Of a stretch of 64,000 bases of DNA, positions 53,668 through 62,602 are shown one piece after another. The stretch lies in assembly GCA_049799955.1 (NCBI GenBank), contig JBARIW010000103.1, positions 1 to 64,000 on the forward strand. Reading direction: 5' to 3'. The DNA is from JBGTFE01 sp049799955 (lineage in GTDB: Bacteria > Acidobacteriota > Blastocatellia > Pyrinomonadales > Pyrinomonadaceae). Below the pieces are notes generated by a model, which had not been told where the DNA came from, made no database searches, and worked only from the letters and a program-made list of their open reading frames with translations. A program made the translations under genes and the position numbers. Each line of letters opens with the position of its first letter. Within the stretch, counting starts at the first letter, position 1.

Positions 53668-54637
53668 AAAGAACGCATCTTACCTTTACGTTATTTTCCA
53701 GTCGATAAAGCGGAATTTCGCCCGTTGTGCAGATTCCTTCCATACAAAATTCGCATCGCGGCGCGAAATGACAGCCATCGGGCAAATTTGTCGGGCTTGG
53801 CACAGTTCCTTCGATTGTTTGCAGGCGAGAAGTTTTCTCGATTTCCGCGCCGCTAAGTTTCGGAACCGAGCGAAGAAGTCCCTGCGTGTATGGCATTTTC
53901 GGTTTTTCAAAAATCTCTTCAACCGGCGATTCTTCGACGATTTTTCCCGTGTACATCACGCAAACACGGTCGGCGACTTCCGCGACGACGCCCAAATCGT
54001 GCGTGATAAGCAAGACGGCAAGCTTGCGCGTTTCGCGCAGATTATTCAGCAAATCGAGAATCTGCGCCTGAATCGTAACGTCGAGCGCCGTTGTCGGCTC
54101 GTCGGCGATTAAAAGCTCTGGGTTACAGGCAAGCGCCATCGCAATCATTACGCGCTGGCGCATTCCGCCGGAAAGCTGGTGCGGATAATCCTTGACGCGG
54201 CGCGACGGGTCGGGTATCGAAACTTCGTGCATCGCGTCAATCGCCGCCTGCCAGGCTTGCGCTTTATTCATATTTCGATGCAGTCGCAAGGCTTCGGCAA
54301 TCTGCTCGCCGACCGAAAAAACCGGATTCAGCGATGTCATCGGGTCTTGAAAAATCATCGAAATATCGTCGCCGCGAATCTCGCGCATCCGCGCGTCCGA
54401 GGCGGTCGTCAGCTCTTCGCCCTTAAATTTTATCGAGCCGCCCGCAATTCGTCCCGGCGGCGAAATAAGTCGCATCACCGAAAGCGCGGTGATTGATTTT
54501 CCGCAGCCCGATTCGCCGACCAGACCGAGCATTTCGCTTTCGTCAACGTAAAAACTGACATCGTTGACAGCTTTGACAAGCCCGGCGCGCGTCGGAAAAT
54601 GAGTTTGCAGATTTTCTACTTCAAGCAGATGATTCAT
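53615..54637 (-). CDS. Oligopeptide/dipeptide ABC transporter ATPase (OppD/DppD type)
   Basis: About 340 residues from the ATG at 54637 (a TTG one codon upstream is less likely). Walker A GESGCGKSITALS, LSGGMRQRVMIAMALA, LLIADEPTTALDVTIQ and the C-terminal GTVPSPTNLPDGCHFAPRC cysteine motif. It pairs with the OppF-type ATPase 490 bp away, with the GNAT gene in between. Together they would energise import of short peptides. The last 50 bp overlap the GNAT gene. Confidence 0.92.
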   Translation of the reverse strand: MNHLLEVENLQTHFPTRAGLVKAVNDVSFYVDESEMLGLVGESGCGKSITALSVMRLISPPGRIAGGSIKFKGEELTTASDARMREIRGDDISMIFQDPMTSLNPVFSVGEQIAEALRLHRNMNKAQAWQAAIDAMHEVSIPDPSRRVKDYPHQLSGGMRQRVMIAMALACNPELLIADEPTTALDVTIQAQILDLLNNLRETRKLAVLLITHDLGVVAEVADRVCVMYTGKIVEESPVEEIFEKPKMPYTQGLLRSVPKLSGAEIEKTSRLQTIEGTVPSPTNLPDGCHFAPRCEFCMEGICTTGEIPLYRLENNVKVRCVLYDENLKREKSLAASAEG

Positions 54638-54640
54638 CAA

Positions 54641-54787
54641 TTATTTCGATAAATGGAATTGCTTTGAGATGTTCGAAATAACTTTTCTAAACATTTTTCC
54701 ATTTGCTGCGTAAAATTCTTCGCCGTTAACTTTTATTTTATACGTGCAACTCTTTTTATCGCTTTTTCTTCCAATGAATGTTATCAT
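54641..54787 (-). CDS. Possible small protein of 48 residues (uncertain)
   Basis: A frame from ATG 54787 encodes 48 residues, Lys-rich with a SCTYKIKVNGEEFYAANGK core, ending 3 bp before the OppD-type gene. A longer version to 54883 would overlap the start of the S41 gene and is rejected. It could be a short leader peptide or a chance frame; the base composition is AT-rich, as expected for a promoter region. No family recognised. Confidence 0.3.
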   Translation of the reverse strand: MITFIGRKSDKKSCTYKIKVNGEEFYAANGKMFRKVISNISKQFHLSK

Positions 54788-54837
54788 TTTTCCCGAAAAT
54801 TGTATTTCCGGCAGTTTTATTTTAGGAGATTTTTGTA

Positions 54838-56562
54838 GTGAAAAAAAGTTCAAATCTTTTTGGCAGTATTCTTTTAATCGCATTTCTTTTTACAAACGTT
54901 TTTCCTCAGCAGACAACTTCGCAAACCAGTCCGAAGGCGTCAACTGACGCAAAATCCGGTACTTCGACGGCGAAAAAGGTTACCAACGAAACCATCGAAC
55001 AGGAAATGGCTGAGGCGTTGACTCTGATTCAGGATAATTACGTCGGCGGAAAATCGCTCGATTACAACGAGCTTTTCAAAACAACTATCGAGTCGATGCT
55101 TCACACGCTCGACCCGCATTCGAATTATTTCGATGCCAAAGAATTTGAAGAGTTTCGCACCGAACAACGCTCGGAATATTTCGGTATCGGCGCGACAATC
55201 GGCGATTTGCGAACCGTGAAAGGCGATGTAATCGGAACTTATATTAAAGCTACATTTGAAAATTCCCCGGCAAATCGCGCAGGTCTTCGCTACGGCGACA
55301 AGATTGTCGAAATCAATGGCGCTTCGATGATTGGAAAACCGTTTACCGAAGTTCGTAAATCGCTTTTAGGTCCGCGCGGAACGCTTGCCAAAGTCGTTGT
55401 CGAACGATATGAAACCGGAAAACGCGAAACCGTCGAAATCACCCGCGACGCCGTTTTTCAGCCGTCGATTGCCGAAGCTTACATGATTCGCCCGGGCGTC
55501 GGTTACATCGGAATGACCGGAAGATTTAATCAAACGACATTCGCCGAATTTCGCAAAGCGATGCAGGATTTGAAGACGCAGGGAATGGAGCAGTTAGTTC
55601 TCGATTTGCGAAACAACGGCGGCGGTCTGGTTATTCAGGCTTTGAATGTCGCCAACTGGTTTCTGTCGCGCGGGCAAACGATTATGACTCAAAAAGGCAG
55701 GATTGAAGGCGCGAACGAAGTTTATAACGCGAACAATCCGACGCCCGACCAGACGCCGATTGTCATGCTCGTAAATCGAAATACTGCTTCCGCGTCGGAA
55801 ATTCTGGCAGGCGCATTGCAAGACCACGACCGCGCTTTGATTGTCGGCGAAACTACGTTCGGCAAAGGTTTGGTGCAGAATCCTTTTGTTTTTGACGAAT
55901 CCGGCTCGATGCTTCTTCTGACGATTGCCAAATATCAAACTCCTTCGGGCAGATTGATTCAGCGTGATTATTCAAAAGGAAATTTCTACGATTACATAAC
56001 CGGCGGCGGAACGCTGCGCGAGGAAAACGCCGCACAAACGCCGACCGGCGAAATCAGCAAAACCGATTCGGGCAGAACGGTTTACAGCGGCGGCGGAATC
56101 AATCCCGATGTCGTCATCAAACCGAAAACAATCACGTCCGACAAAGCCCGCCAGCAGGTAAAGCTTAACGACCCGATTTTTGCATTCGTGCTCGATTTAT
56201 CATTCGGGAAGATTGCGGGCTTCGACACATACGCGGCAAATCATCCGATTAAGTTTGAATACGATTTGAAAACCAACGATTACCAGATAACCGAAAATCT
56301 TTATCAGGCGTTCAAAAAATTTGCGATTGATAAATATAAAATTTCAGCCGCTCAGATTGATAGAGAACGTGAATTTATCGAACGAACATTGCGCGCCGAG
56401 TTAGTAACGGCATCTTACGGCACGACGACTTCGTATCAGGTTTACAACGAATACGACAGCCAGCTTCTTCGCGCTATCGAGCTTCTTCCGCAGGCAAAAC
56501 AGCTTGCCCTCGAAGGCGCAAAAGCGAATGCGAAAAAGTCGAATACGGGCTTGAATCGTTAA
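54838..56562 (+). CDS. S41-family C-terminal processing peptidase (PDZ)
   Basis: 574 residues starting at GTG 54838 with Shine-Dalgarno taggaga. Signal peptide about 1-25. An N-terminal helical part, PDZ domain (about 95-175, ATFENSPANRAGLRYGDKIVEI) and tail-specific protease domain. Catalytic Ser lies in VNRNTASASEI (serine pair at residues 318 and 320) and the general-base Lys in TTFGKGLVQ. C-terminal 150 residues are unassigned. Acts in the periplasm on C-termini or on cell-wall enzymes. Its 3' end is close to the 32-bp hairpin. Confidence 0.93.
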   Translation: MKKSSNLFGSILLIAFLFTNVFPQQTTSQTSPKASTDAKSGTSTAKKVTNETIEQEMAEALTLIQDNYVGGKSLDYNELFKTTIESMLHTLDPHSNYFDAKEFEEFRTEQRSEYFGIGATIGDLRTVKGDVIGTYIKATFENSPANRAGLRYGDKIVEINGASMIGKPFTEVRKSLLGPRGTLAKVVVERYETGKRETVEITRDAVFQPSIAEAYMIRPGVGYIGMTGRFNQTTFAEFRKAMQDLKTQGMEQLVLDLRNNGGGLVIQALNVANWFLSRGQTIMTQKGRIEGANEVYNANNPTPDQTPIVMLVNRNTASASEILAGALQDHDRALIVGETTFGKGLVQNPFVFDESGSMLLLTIAKYQTPSGRLIQRDYSKGNFYDYITGGGTLREENAAQTPTGEISKTDSGRTVYSGGGINPDVVIKPKTITSDKARQQVKLNDPIFAFVLDLSFGKIAGFDTYAANHPIKFEYDLKTNDYQITENLYQAFKKFAIDKYKISAAQIDREREFIERTLRAELVTASYGTTTSYQVYNEYDSQLLRAIELLPQAKQLALEGAKANAKKSNTGLNR

Positions 56563-56576
56563 AGAATAAGAAAATC

Positions 56577-56651
56577 AGCCACGAACAAACACAAAAATAG
56601 CACGAAAAATATTTAGAAAATTTTCGTGCTATTTCGTGTTTGTTCGTGGCT
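56577..56651. repeat. Inverted repeat with about 31-bp arms (agccacgaacaaacac)
   Basis: The left arm at 56577-56608 and right arm at 56620-56651 pair with one mismatch. The first 16 bases are identical to those at 31959, 24.6 kb away. It lies 15 bp after the S41 stop and 17 bp before the stop of the small membrane gene on the other strand. Confidence 0.9.
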
Positions 56652-56667
56652 ATTTTTTAGTTTTTTT

Positions 56668-56832
56668 CTAAAAAAGCCATTTAATCAAATAATAAATTCC
56701 AAAGCCGGCTCCGGTCAGCAAAACAATAATTCCAATAATAATCGAAGCGATTATCAACTTAAATTTTTTATAACGCTTGTCGCTCTGCGGCGCAAGCGAA
56801 CTCTGCGGAAAATACGGTGGTGGTCTGTCCAT
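56668..56832 (-). CDS. Small membrane protein, 54 residues
   Basis: ATG 56832 to TAG 56668. N-terminus rich in Pro and Gln (MDRPPPYFPQSS), then a basic patch KRYKKFK and a single helix LIIASIIIGIIVLLTGAG ending LIKWLF. The topology is consistent with a cytoplasmic N-terminus. Its start touches the aacattt repeat at 56833, so the leader is repeat DNA. No family is recognised, but the codon pattern and lack of alternative frames make it credible. Confidence 0.7.
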   Translation of the reverse strand: MDRPPPYFPQSSLAPQSDKRYKKFKLIIASIIIGIIVLLTGAGFGIYYLIKWLF

Positions 56833-56904
56833 AACATTTAACATTTAACATTTAACATTTATCAAAGCAACAAGAGTTTAATGATAAATGTTAAATGTTA
56901 AATG
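56833..56904. repeat. Inverted repeat (aacattt x4)
   Basis: Four copies of aacattt (56833-56862) and three of aaatgtt on the other arm (56885-56904) around a spacer. Lies between the small membrane gene start (56832) and the M28 stop (56908). Confidence 0.85.
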
Positions 56905-56907
56905 AAT

Positions 56908-58335
56908 TTATCTCGGCAGAGGCTGTTCCAGATTAGCCAGCCCGTAAGCCAAAACCGCCATAACCGAAGCGTTTTCAGCCAGTTCCTTCGGATTTACTTT
57001 GTCAAAAGTGTCGGCGGCGGTATGGTGATAATTAAAATAAGTGCGCTGGTCGAACCACGGCGCGAATGACGGAACGCCCTTTTGTGTCAAAACCGAAATA
57101 TCCGACGAAACTCCGCCCGGCACTAGCTGCGAAAGTCCCGCGCCCTGCGAATTCAGAACTTTTGAAAGCGGCGCGAAAAACGATATTGCTTCGGGTTTTC
57201 CGGCAAACTGAAAGCCGATTGGATGCGAAGCGCCCAAATCCGCTTCGATAGCGGCGAAATGCTTCGAGATATTCGCTTCTTCTTCGCGCCCGTAAGTCGT
57301 CGCGCCGACAAAGCCGTTTTCTTCATTCATATACGCGATAACGCGAATCGTTCGTTTCGGTTTCAGCTTCAACTGTTTCAAAATATTCACGGTCTGCATC
57401 GCCATCGCCACGCCCGAAGCGTCGTCAATCGCGCCGGTTCCCAAATCCCACGAATCGAGATGTCCCGAGACAATGACGACTTCGTCGGGCTTTTCGCTTC
57501 CCTTCAAATCGGCAATAACATTGTAGCTCGTTACGTCCGGCAAACTTTGCGGCGTCAGCAAAAGACGCATCTTTACCTTTCCCTGTTTTGCCAGATATGC
57601 AATCATTTCGGCGTCTTCAAACGAAACTGCCGCCGCAGGGATTTTCGTTACATTCGGGTCATAACGCATTCCGCCGGTATGTGCAAGGCGATTTTGCGAC
57701 GAACCGGCAGAGCGAACCAGAACGCCGACCGCGCCAAGTCTGCCCGCTGCGATTGCCGCGCCGCCGCGATACTGCGTAATCTGCCCGTAAGCTCCTAAAC
57801 CATTTCCCGCAGCCTGCATTTCGCGGTCGAATTTGACGTTAAAAAGAACGATTTTGCCCTGAACTTTATCGCGCCCGAGCGCATTCAGCTCGTCGAAGCT
57901 GCTGACGACAATAATATCTGCCATCAAACCGTTTTTATCGGTTGCGATACTTCCGCCAAGCGTCGTCAAAACAATTCGCTGCGTCGTGCCCTGCGCCATT
58001 CCTTCAAATTCCGTCAGCTCTCCGCGTTCTTCACCGCGAATCCAATGCGGCACGGTCAGCTTTTGCAGACGCACTTCCAGACCGAGCTTTCGCATCTCTT
58101 CGGCAACATATTGAACGGCGCGTTCCGCCTGCGGCGAGCCGGTCAGACGCGCGCCGATATTGTTTGAAAGATAGCCGGTTTGCCGGTATGCATAATCGCT
58201 GTTTAGCGTCGCCTGCTGGATTTTTTCCAAATCCGCCAGCGTTTTTTCGCTGTAAAGAAGCGGCGTCGGAGTCGGCTGTTGAGCAAAGATTTGGCAAGTC
58301 AGAAGCAGGAGAAGAAACGGAATAAATTTTTTCAT
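56908..58335 (-). CDS. M28-family zinc aminopeptidase
   Basis: 475 residues, secreted (signal about 1-18, cut near FAQQ). Zinc ligands: VVSGHLDSWDLGTGAIDDASG (His and bridging Asp), YMNEENGFVGATTYG (Glu pair), IEADLGASHP (Asp) and FNYHHTAADTFDKV (His). A PA domain-like insert lies at about 130-230. Hydrolyses peptides or glutamyl substrates in the periplasm. Divergent from the S9 gene with 94 bp between the starts. Its stop is directly after a heptamer element. Confidence 0.92.
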   Translation of the reverse strand: MKKFIPFLLLLLTCQIFAQQPTPTPLLYSEKTLADLEKIQQATLNSDYAYRQTGYLSNNIGARLTGSPQAERAVQYVAEEMRKLGLEVRLQKLTVPHWIRGEERGELTEFEGMAQGTTQRIVLTTLGGSIATDKNGLMADIIVVSSFDELNALGRDKVQGKIVLFNVKFDREMQAAGNGLGAYGQITQYRGGAAIAAGRLGAVGVLVRSAGSSQNRLAHTGGMRYDPNVTKIPAAAVSFEDAEMIAYLAKQGKVKMRLLLTPQSLPDVTSYNVIADLKGSEKPDEVVIVSGHLDSWDLGTGAIDDASGVAMAMQTVNILKQLKLKPKRTIRVIAYMNEENGFVGATTYGREEEANISKHFAAIEADLGASHPIGFQFAGKPEAISFFAPLSKVLNSQGAGLSQLVPGGVSSDISVLTQKGVPSFAPWFDQRTYFNYHHTAADTFDKVNPKELAENASVMAVLAYGLANLEQPLPR

Positions 58336-58429
58336 AGAATTTCTCTTAAATTTTTATATATCATAGCAAGCTGCATTTTTATGTGCCATAATACGTTTGT
58401 TTTTCAATTTTAGTTTACCGTTTAAATTT

Positions 58430-60505
58430 ATGAAAAAATTATTTTCCGTAGTTTTTTTGTGCGTTTTTTTAACTGCGACGGCTTTTGCCCAGACTTTTTC
58501 ATTTAACGATTTGATGAAAGTCCGGCGCGTCAGCGACCCGCAGCTTTCGCCTGACGGGAAAACCGTCGCTTTTACGGTCGGCGATGTCGATAAAGCGGCA
58601 AATCGTGTGATTAATCAGATTTACACCGTTTCGATTGACGGAGCGAATTTGAAACAAATCACTAAAGGCGATAAATCGAACAGCTCGCCCCGATGGTCGC
58701 CGGACGGAAAGAAAATCGCTTTCACGACCGGCGGGCAAATCTGGACGATGGACGCCGACGGCGACGATAAAAAGCAAATTACAAAACTTTCAAGCGGCGC
58801 GGGAAATCCGGTCTGGTCGCCGGACGGAAAATGGATTGCGTTTAATTCGGACGTTTATCCGAACTGCAAAACGGACGCCTGCAACGAGGCGGAAGATAAA
58901 AAAAACGAAGACAGCAAAGTTAAAGCAGTCGTTACGGAGCGGCTTTTGTATCGTCATTGGGTCGAATGGCGCGATAAAAAGCGTTCGCACGTTTTTATTG
59001 TTTCGAGCAGCGGCAGCTCGACGCCAGCCGACGTAACGCCCGGAGATTTCGATTTTCCGCCGTACGGCGCGTCAACCGGCGTCGATTACGCGTTTTCGCC
59101 CGATTCGACGCAAATCGCTTTTCTGATGAATCCCGACGCGGTTGAAGCGATTTCCACGAACAGCGATATTTTTATTTCGCCGATTCCGACAGCAACCAGA
59201 AAACCGGCGGATATGCTCTGGAAAGACGGCGACGTAAAAAACATCACCGTGAAAAACAAAGGTTACGATGTCGCGCCGGTTTACACTTCCGACGGAAAAT
59301 ATATTATCTATCGCTCGCAGGCAACCGAAGCCTTCGAAGCCGACCGCTGGCGAATTATGCGCTACAACCGTCAAACGGGCGAAACCGTCGAACTGACGCG
59401 CGGATTTGATTTGCAGGTTGACGAATTAGTTGTAACGCCTGACAGCAAAACTATTTACTTTACAGCCGGAGAACGCGGAAATTCACCTGTATATTTCATT
59501 TCTGTCGAACCGGATTTTCGCCTGAAAATCGCAACTTTCGTCAAAAAGCATTTCGTTCAAAATTCGGTAAGCAATCTGAATATTGGGGTTGACGGCAATA
59601 CACTGGTTTATGCTTCAAGCTCGATGTCCAGCCCGTCGGAAATTTATCGCACCAGAATTAATGAAAATCAGACTGTGATAAATCTGAGTAAGATAAATTC
59701 TCGTTTGAATTTAGCCTATGCCGAAAATGTCGATTGGACGGGCGCGCTAAACGCTAAAGTTCACGGATTTTTATTAAAACCGGCGAATTTTGACGCGAGC
59801 AAAAAATATCCGATGATAGTTTTGATTCACGGCGGACCGCAGGGCGCTTGGAACGATAATTGGGGTTATCGCTGGAATCCGCAGATTTTCGCCAATGCCG
59901 GTTACGTCGTCTTTATGCCGAATCAGCGCGGCTCGACCGGTTACGGGCAAAAATTTGTCAACGAAGTTTCCGGCGATTGGGGCGGGCGAGCCTTTACGGA
60001 TATTACAAACGGCGTGGCGCAGGTTCTGAAAACAAATTCCTACATCGACAAAAACCGAATCGGCGCGGCGGGCGCAAGCTACGGCGGTTACATGGTCGAT
60101 TGGATTCTCGGACACAATAACGACCCGCGCTTTAAATTTGCTGCGCTGGTTTCGCACGCCGGAGTTTACAATCTTGAAAGTATGGCTGGCGCGACCGAAG
60201 AGCTTTGGTTCGTCAACTGGGAATTTAAAGGAATGCCGTGGCAAAACAAGGTGAATTATGAAAAATGGTCGCCGAACAAATTTGCCGCGAATTTCAAAAC
60301 GCCGACGCTCGTAACCTGCGGAGAACTCGATTATCGCGTTCCGGTTGACCAGAGCTTGCAGCTTTACACGGCTTTGCAGCTTAACAAAACCGATTCAAAA
60401 CTCGTTATTTTTCCCGACGAAGGACACTGGATTTTGAAGCCGCAAAATTCAGAATTCTGGTACGGGCAGGTTTTGGACTGGTTCGGAAAATATTTGAACC
60501 CTTAA
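58430..60505 (+). CDS. S9-family (prolyl oligopeptidase/acylaminoacyl) peptidase
   Basis: 691 residues from ATG 58430 (MKKLFSVVFLCVFLTATAFAQ), preferred over an ATG 33 bp upstream because it gives a standard signal peptide. N-terminal WD40/TolB-like propeller (about 25-420: PQLSPDGKTVAFTVG, PRWSPDGKKIAFTTG, PVWSPDGKWIAFNS). C-terminal alpha/beta hydrolase (about 430-691) with Ser550 in GASYGGYMVDW, Asp634 in ELDYRVP and His666 in DEGHWIL. Probably a periplasmic peptidase acting on short peptides. The next gene follows in the same direction after 40 bp. Confidence 0.93.
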   Translation: MKKLFSVVFLCVFLTATAFAQTFSFNDLMKVRRVSDPQLSPDGKTVAFTVGDVDKAANRVINQIYTVSIDGANLKQITKGDKSNSSPRWSPDGKKIAFTTGGQIWTMDADGDDKKQITKLSSGAGNPVWSPDGKWIAFNSDVYPNCKTDACNEAEDKKNEDSKVKAVVTERLLYRHWVEWRDKKRSHVFIVSSSGSSTPADVTPGDFDFPPYGASTGVDYAFSPDSTQIAFLMNPDAVEAISTNSDIFISPIPTATRKPADMLWKDGDVKNITVKNKGYDVAPVYTSDGKYIIYRSQATEAFEADRWRIMRYNRQTGETVELTRGFDLQVDELVVTPDSKTIYFTAGERGNSPVYFISVEPDFRLKIATFVKKHFVQNSVSNLNIGVDGNTLVYASSSMSSPSEIYRTRINENQTVINLSKINSRLNLAYAENVDWTGALNAKVHGFLLKPANFDASKKYPMIVLIHGGPQGAWNDNWGYRWNPQIFANAGYVVFMPNQRGSTGYGQKFVNEVSGDWGGRAFTDITNGVAQVLKTNSYIDKNRIGAAGASYGGYMVDWILGHNNDPRFKFAALVSHAGVYNLESMAGATEELWFVNWEFKGMPWQNKVNYEKWSPNKFAANFKTPTLVTCGELDYRVPVDQSLQLYTALQLNKTDSKLVIFPDEGHWILKPQNSEFWYGQVLDWFGKYLNP

Positions 60506-60545
60506 TAATCTTTCGCTCATCAAATAAATCTCCCAATTCTTTTTT

Positions 60546-62249
60546 ATGAAAAATATTCGTCTGTCTTTTCTCTATGTTTTTTTGTGTTTACTTCTCACAT
60601 TTCCGGTTACGGCGCAGCAAAATCGCCCGAATTTCAATCGGGTTCGAACCTTTGACGTTCAGCATTACATCATTCGTGTCAGCTTCAATCAGTCTTTGAA
60701 AACAATTTACGGCGAAACCACTGTTCAGCTAAAACCGCTTCAAACGGAATTCAGGCAGCTTGAGCTTGATTCTGACGGGTTGAATTTCGATTCGATTCGG
60801 CTCGAATCCTCGGGCAAAGATTTAAGCTTCCGGCAGGCGGGCGAAAAAATTTATATCACGCTCGATAAATCTTATTCTCCGGCGGATTTAATTTCCGTTC
60901 GTCTTAAATACTCGGTCAAACCCGAAAAAGGCGTTTATTTTATCGACGAAAAACGCGAAAAAGGAAAAGTCGTCCGTTCCGCGCAAATCTGGACGCAGAA
61001 CGAACCTGAAGACGCGCACAGGTGGTTTCCTTCGTATGATTTTCCTGACGACAAGGCGACGAGCGAACAGTTTTTAACTGTCCAAAAGGACGAAACCGCA
61101 ATCGGCAATGGCGAATTGCTTGAAACCCGCGATAATACCGACGGCACACGGACATTTCATTATAAAATGCCGGTTCGTCATTCGACGTATCTGACTTCTT
61201 TCGTCGTCGGAAATTATTCGAAAATTTCTAGTTCTTACAAAAATATTCCGCTCGGATTTTATACTTATCCCGACAAAGAATCGATAACATCCGATGCCTT
61301 CGGCAAAACAAAAGACGCGATTCGTATTTTCGAAGAATTAACCGGCATCAGCTTTCCTTACAACAAATACGACCAAACGCTCGTCGCCGGTTTCGAGCAG
61401 TTCGACGCGATGGAAAATATCACGGCAACGACTTTTTCCGATAAGGAAGTTTTTGCCGCTCAATTCGATTTTGGGAAAAATATTGTCGAGGACACTGTTG
61501 CGCACGAGCTTGCTCATTCATGGTTCGGCAATCTCGTAACCTGCAAAAACTGGGCTGAACTCTGGCTCAACGAAGGCTTTGCGACTTTTATGGAAGCGGC
61601 TTACCGCGAAAAAATGTATGGTCGGAAAGAATACTTAAACTCCATACAGTCTGACGTTTACGAATATTTTGCCGAAGACCAGCCGCGCTCAAAACGACAT
61701 GGTCTTTATAATCTTCTGGCTCGACCGGACGATTCGATTTTCGACGCGACAACTTATCAAAAAGGCGGCGCCGTAATTCACACGCTGCGCGAAACAATCG
61801 GCGATAAAGCCTTCTGGAAAGGCATCAACTCATATCTCGAACGCCATAAATTCGAGAACGTCGAAACCGCAGATTTACAAAAAGCGATGGAAGAAGCTTC
61901 GGGACAAAATCTCGACTGGTTTTTCGCGCAATGGGTTTACGCGGGCGGATTTCCGAAACTCGAAGTCGAACAGCTTTTCAATTCCGATGATAAAACTTTA
62001 ACTTTGAAAATCAACCAGATTCAGGAATCGGACAAATTAGTGCCGGATGTTTTCCGACTTCCGATGGAAGTAGAAATTACCACGGAAAAAGGTTCTCAGG
62101 TCGAAAAAATTTTAATCGACAGACAAAACCAAAGTTTTTCATTTAAATTAAACGGCGCGCCGAAAAAAGTTGAACTGGATGAGAACTCAAAGATTCCGCT
62201 GAAAATAGTGAAAATGCGGTCGTTAGAAAAGACCGGTAAAGAACATTAA
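60546..62249 (+). CDS. M1-family zinc aminopeptidase (short form)
   Basis: 567 residues. Signal peptide about 1-24, cut near VTAQQ. Zinc site H320-E-L-A-H324 in VAHELAHSWFGN, with Glu343 in WLNEGFATFME (HEXXH-18x-E). The N-terminal aminopeptidase recognition motif is DAMENITAT in place of G-A-M-E-N, so the Gly is changed while Ala-Met-Glu-Asn stays. The fold is domains I-III only, with the long helical C-terminal domain absent. Degrades peptides in the periplasm together with the S9 and M28 enzymes nearby. Confidence 0.93.
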   Translation: MKNIRLSFLYVFLCLLLTFPVTAQQNRPNFNRVRTFDVQHYIIRVSFNQSLKTIYGETTVQLKPLQTEFRQLELDSDGLNFDSIRLESSGKDLSFRQAGEKIYITLDKSYSPADLISVRLKYSVKPEKGVYFIDEKREKGKVVRSAQIWTQNEPEDAHRWFPSYDFPDDKATSEQFLTVQKDETAIGNGELLETRDNTDGTRTFHYKMPVRHSTYLTSFVVGNYSKISSSYKNIPLGFYTYPDKESITSDAFGKTKDAIRIFEELTGISFPYNKYDQTLVAGFEQFDAMENITATTFSDKEVFAAQFDFGKNIVEDTVAHELAHSWFGNLVTCKNWAELWLNEGFATFMEAAYREKMYGRKEYLNSIQSDVYEYFAEDQPRSKRHGLYNLLARPDDSIFDATTYQKGGAVIHTLRETIGDKAFWKGINSYLERHKFENVETADLQKAMEEASGQNLDWFFAQWVYAGGFPKLEVEQLFNSDDKTLTLKINQIQESDKLVPDVFRLPMEVEITTEKGSQVEKILIDRQNQSFSFKLNGAPKKVELDENSKIPLKIVKMRSLEKTGKEH

Positions 62250-62251
62250 GC

Positions 62252-62284
62252 AAAAAAAGTTCCGCTCGATAGCGGAACTTTTTC
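62252..62284. terminator. Bidirectional terminator after the M1 gene
   Basis: aaaaaaagttccgct/agcggaacttttt with a 4-nt loop, immediately after the stop at 62249. Stops plus-strand transcription of the peptidase and would also stop any minus-strand RNA from the riboswitch unit. Confidence 0.9.
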
Positions 62285-62320
62285 TCTTTGAGAAGACCGG
62301 ATGCCGGTTTGATAATGTTG

Positions 62321-62358
62321 AAAAATAAAAAAAGCGCGAAGCACACACAAAATCGCGC
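62321..62358 (-). terminator. Intrinsic terminator of the c-di-AMP riboswitch unit
   Basis: On the minus strand GCGCGA (62358-62353) pairs with TCGCGC (62339-62334), followed by a run of T (62333-62321). This suits a riboswitch expression platform: the terminator lies 20-40 nt beyond the aptamer. Confidence 0.75.
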
Positions 62359-62374
62359 CTGGAACGGCAAAACT

Positions 62375-62541
62375 TTTTAGTGTCTTCTTTGCTATGCCTA
62401 CGAGGTTAGCTGTCGGGCTAGGGACAAAGAAGTCTCCCCGCGTCTCTTTCAGCTTTAACGCTTCGCCCCTGTTTTGCAATTACTTAACAAAACTTTGGTT
62501 CCCCCGCGCTGCTCTGCTATCAAAACAACTTCGGCGATAAC
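62375..62541 (-). ncRNA. Cyclic di-AMP riboswitch (ydaO-yuaA family), no gene downstream
   Basis: Read on the minus strand it contains the invariant pieces of the ydaO aptamer in order: TCGCCGAAG, GGGGGAACCAAAG, GGGGCGAAGCG, CGGGGAGACTTC and CCGACAGCTAACCTCGTAGGC. The last is enclosed by an 8-bp helix CTTCTTTG/CAAAGAAG, as in the consensus. The family senses c-di-AMP and normally switches off osmolyte, K+ or cell-wall genes. Here the minus strand continues into a terminator and then the 3' end of the M1 gene, which runs the other way. Ends are approximate. Confidence 0.88.
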
Positions 62542-62556
62542 TTTTCAACAATCAAT

Positions 62557-62585
62557 AATATAGCATCAAATATCGCATTTTTCAA
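62557..62585 (-). promoter_or_regulatory. Sigma-70-type promoter of the riboswitch unit
   Basis: On the minus strand, TTGAAA (62585-62580), a 17-bp spacer and TATATT (62562-62557), predicting a start near 62550, just before the aptamer. It lies within the 48 bp between the aptamer and the DUF420 stop, so the RNA has its own promoter. Confidence 0.7.
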
Positions 62586-62602
62586 GGTTTATCCTAACTT
62601 TT

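Noticed and set aside
54788..54883. N-terminal extension of the small minus-strand frame upstream of the OppD gene
   Set aside because: It would overlap the S41 gene start and its ribosome site.
56626..56841. 71-residue plus-strand frame near the S41 3' end
   Set aside because: Starts inside the inverted-repeat arm and is antisense to the better-supported 54-residue membrane protein.
62246..62479. 77-residue minus-strand frame overlapping the c-di-AMP riboswitch and both terminators
   Set aside because: Most of it is the aptamer and terminator stems; composition follows RNA structure, not protein.
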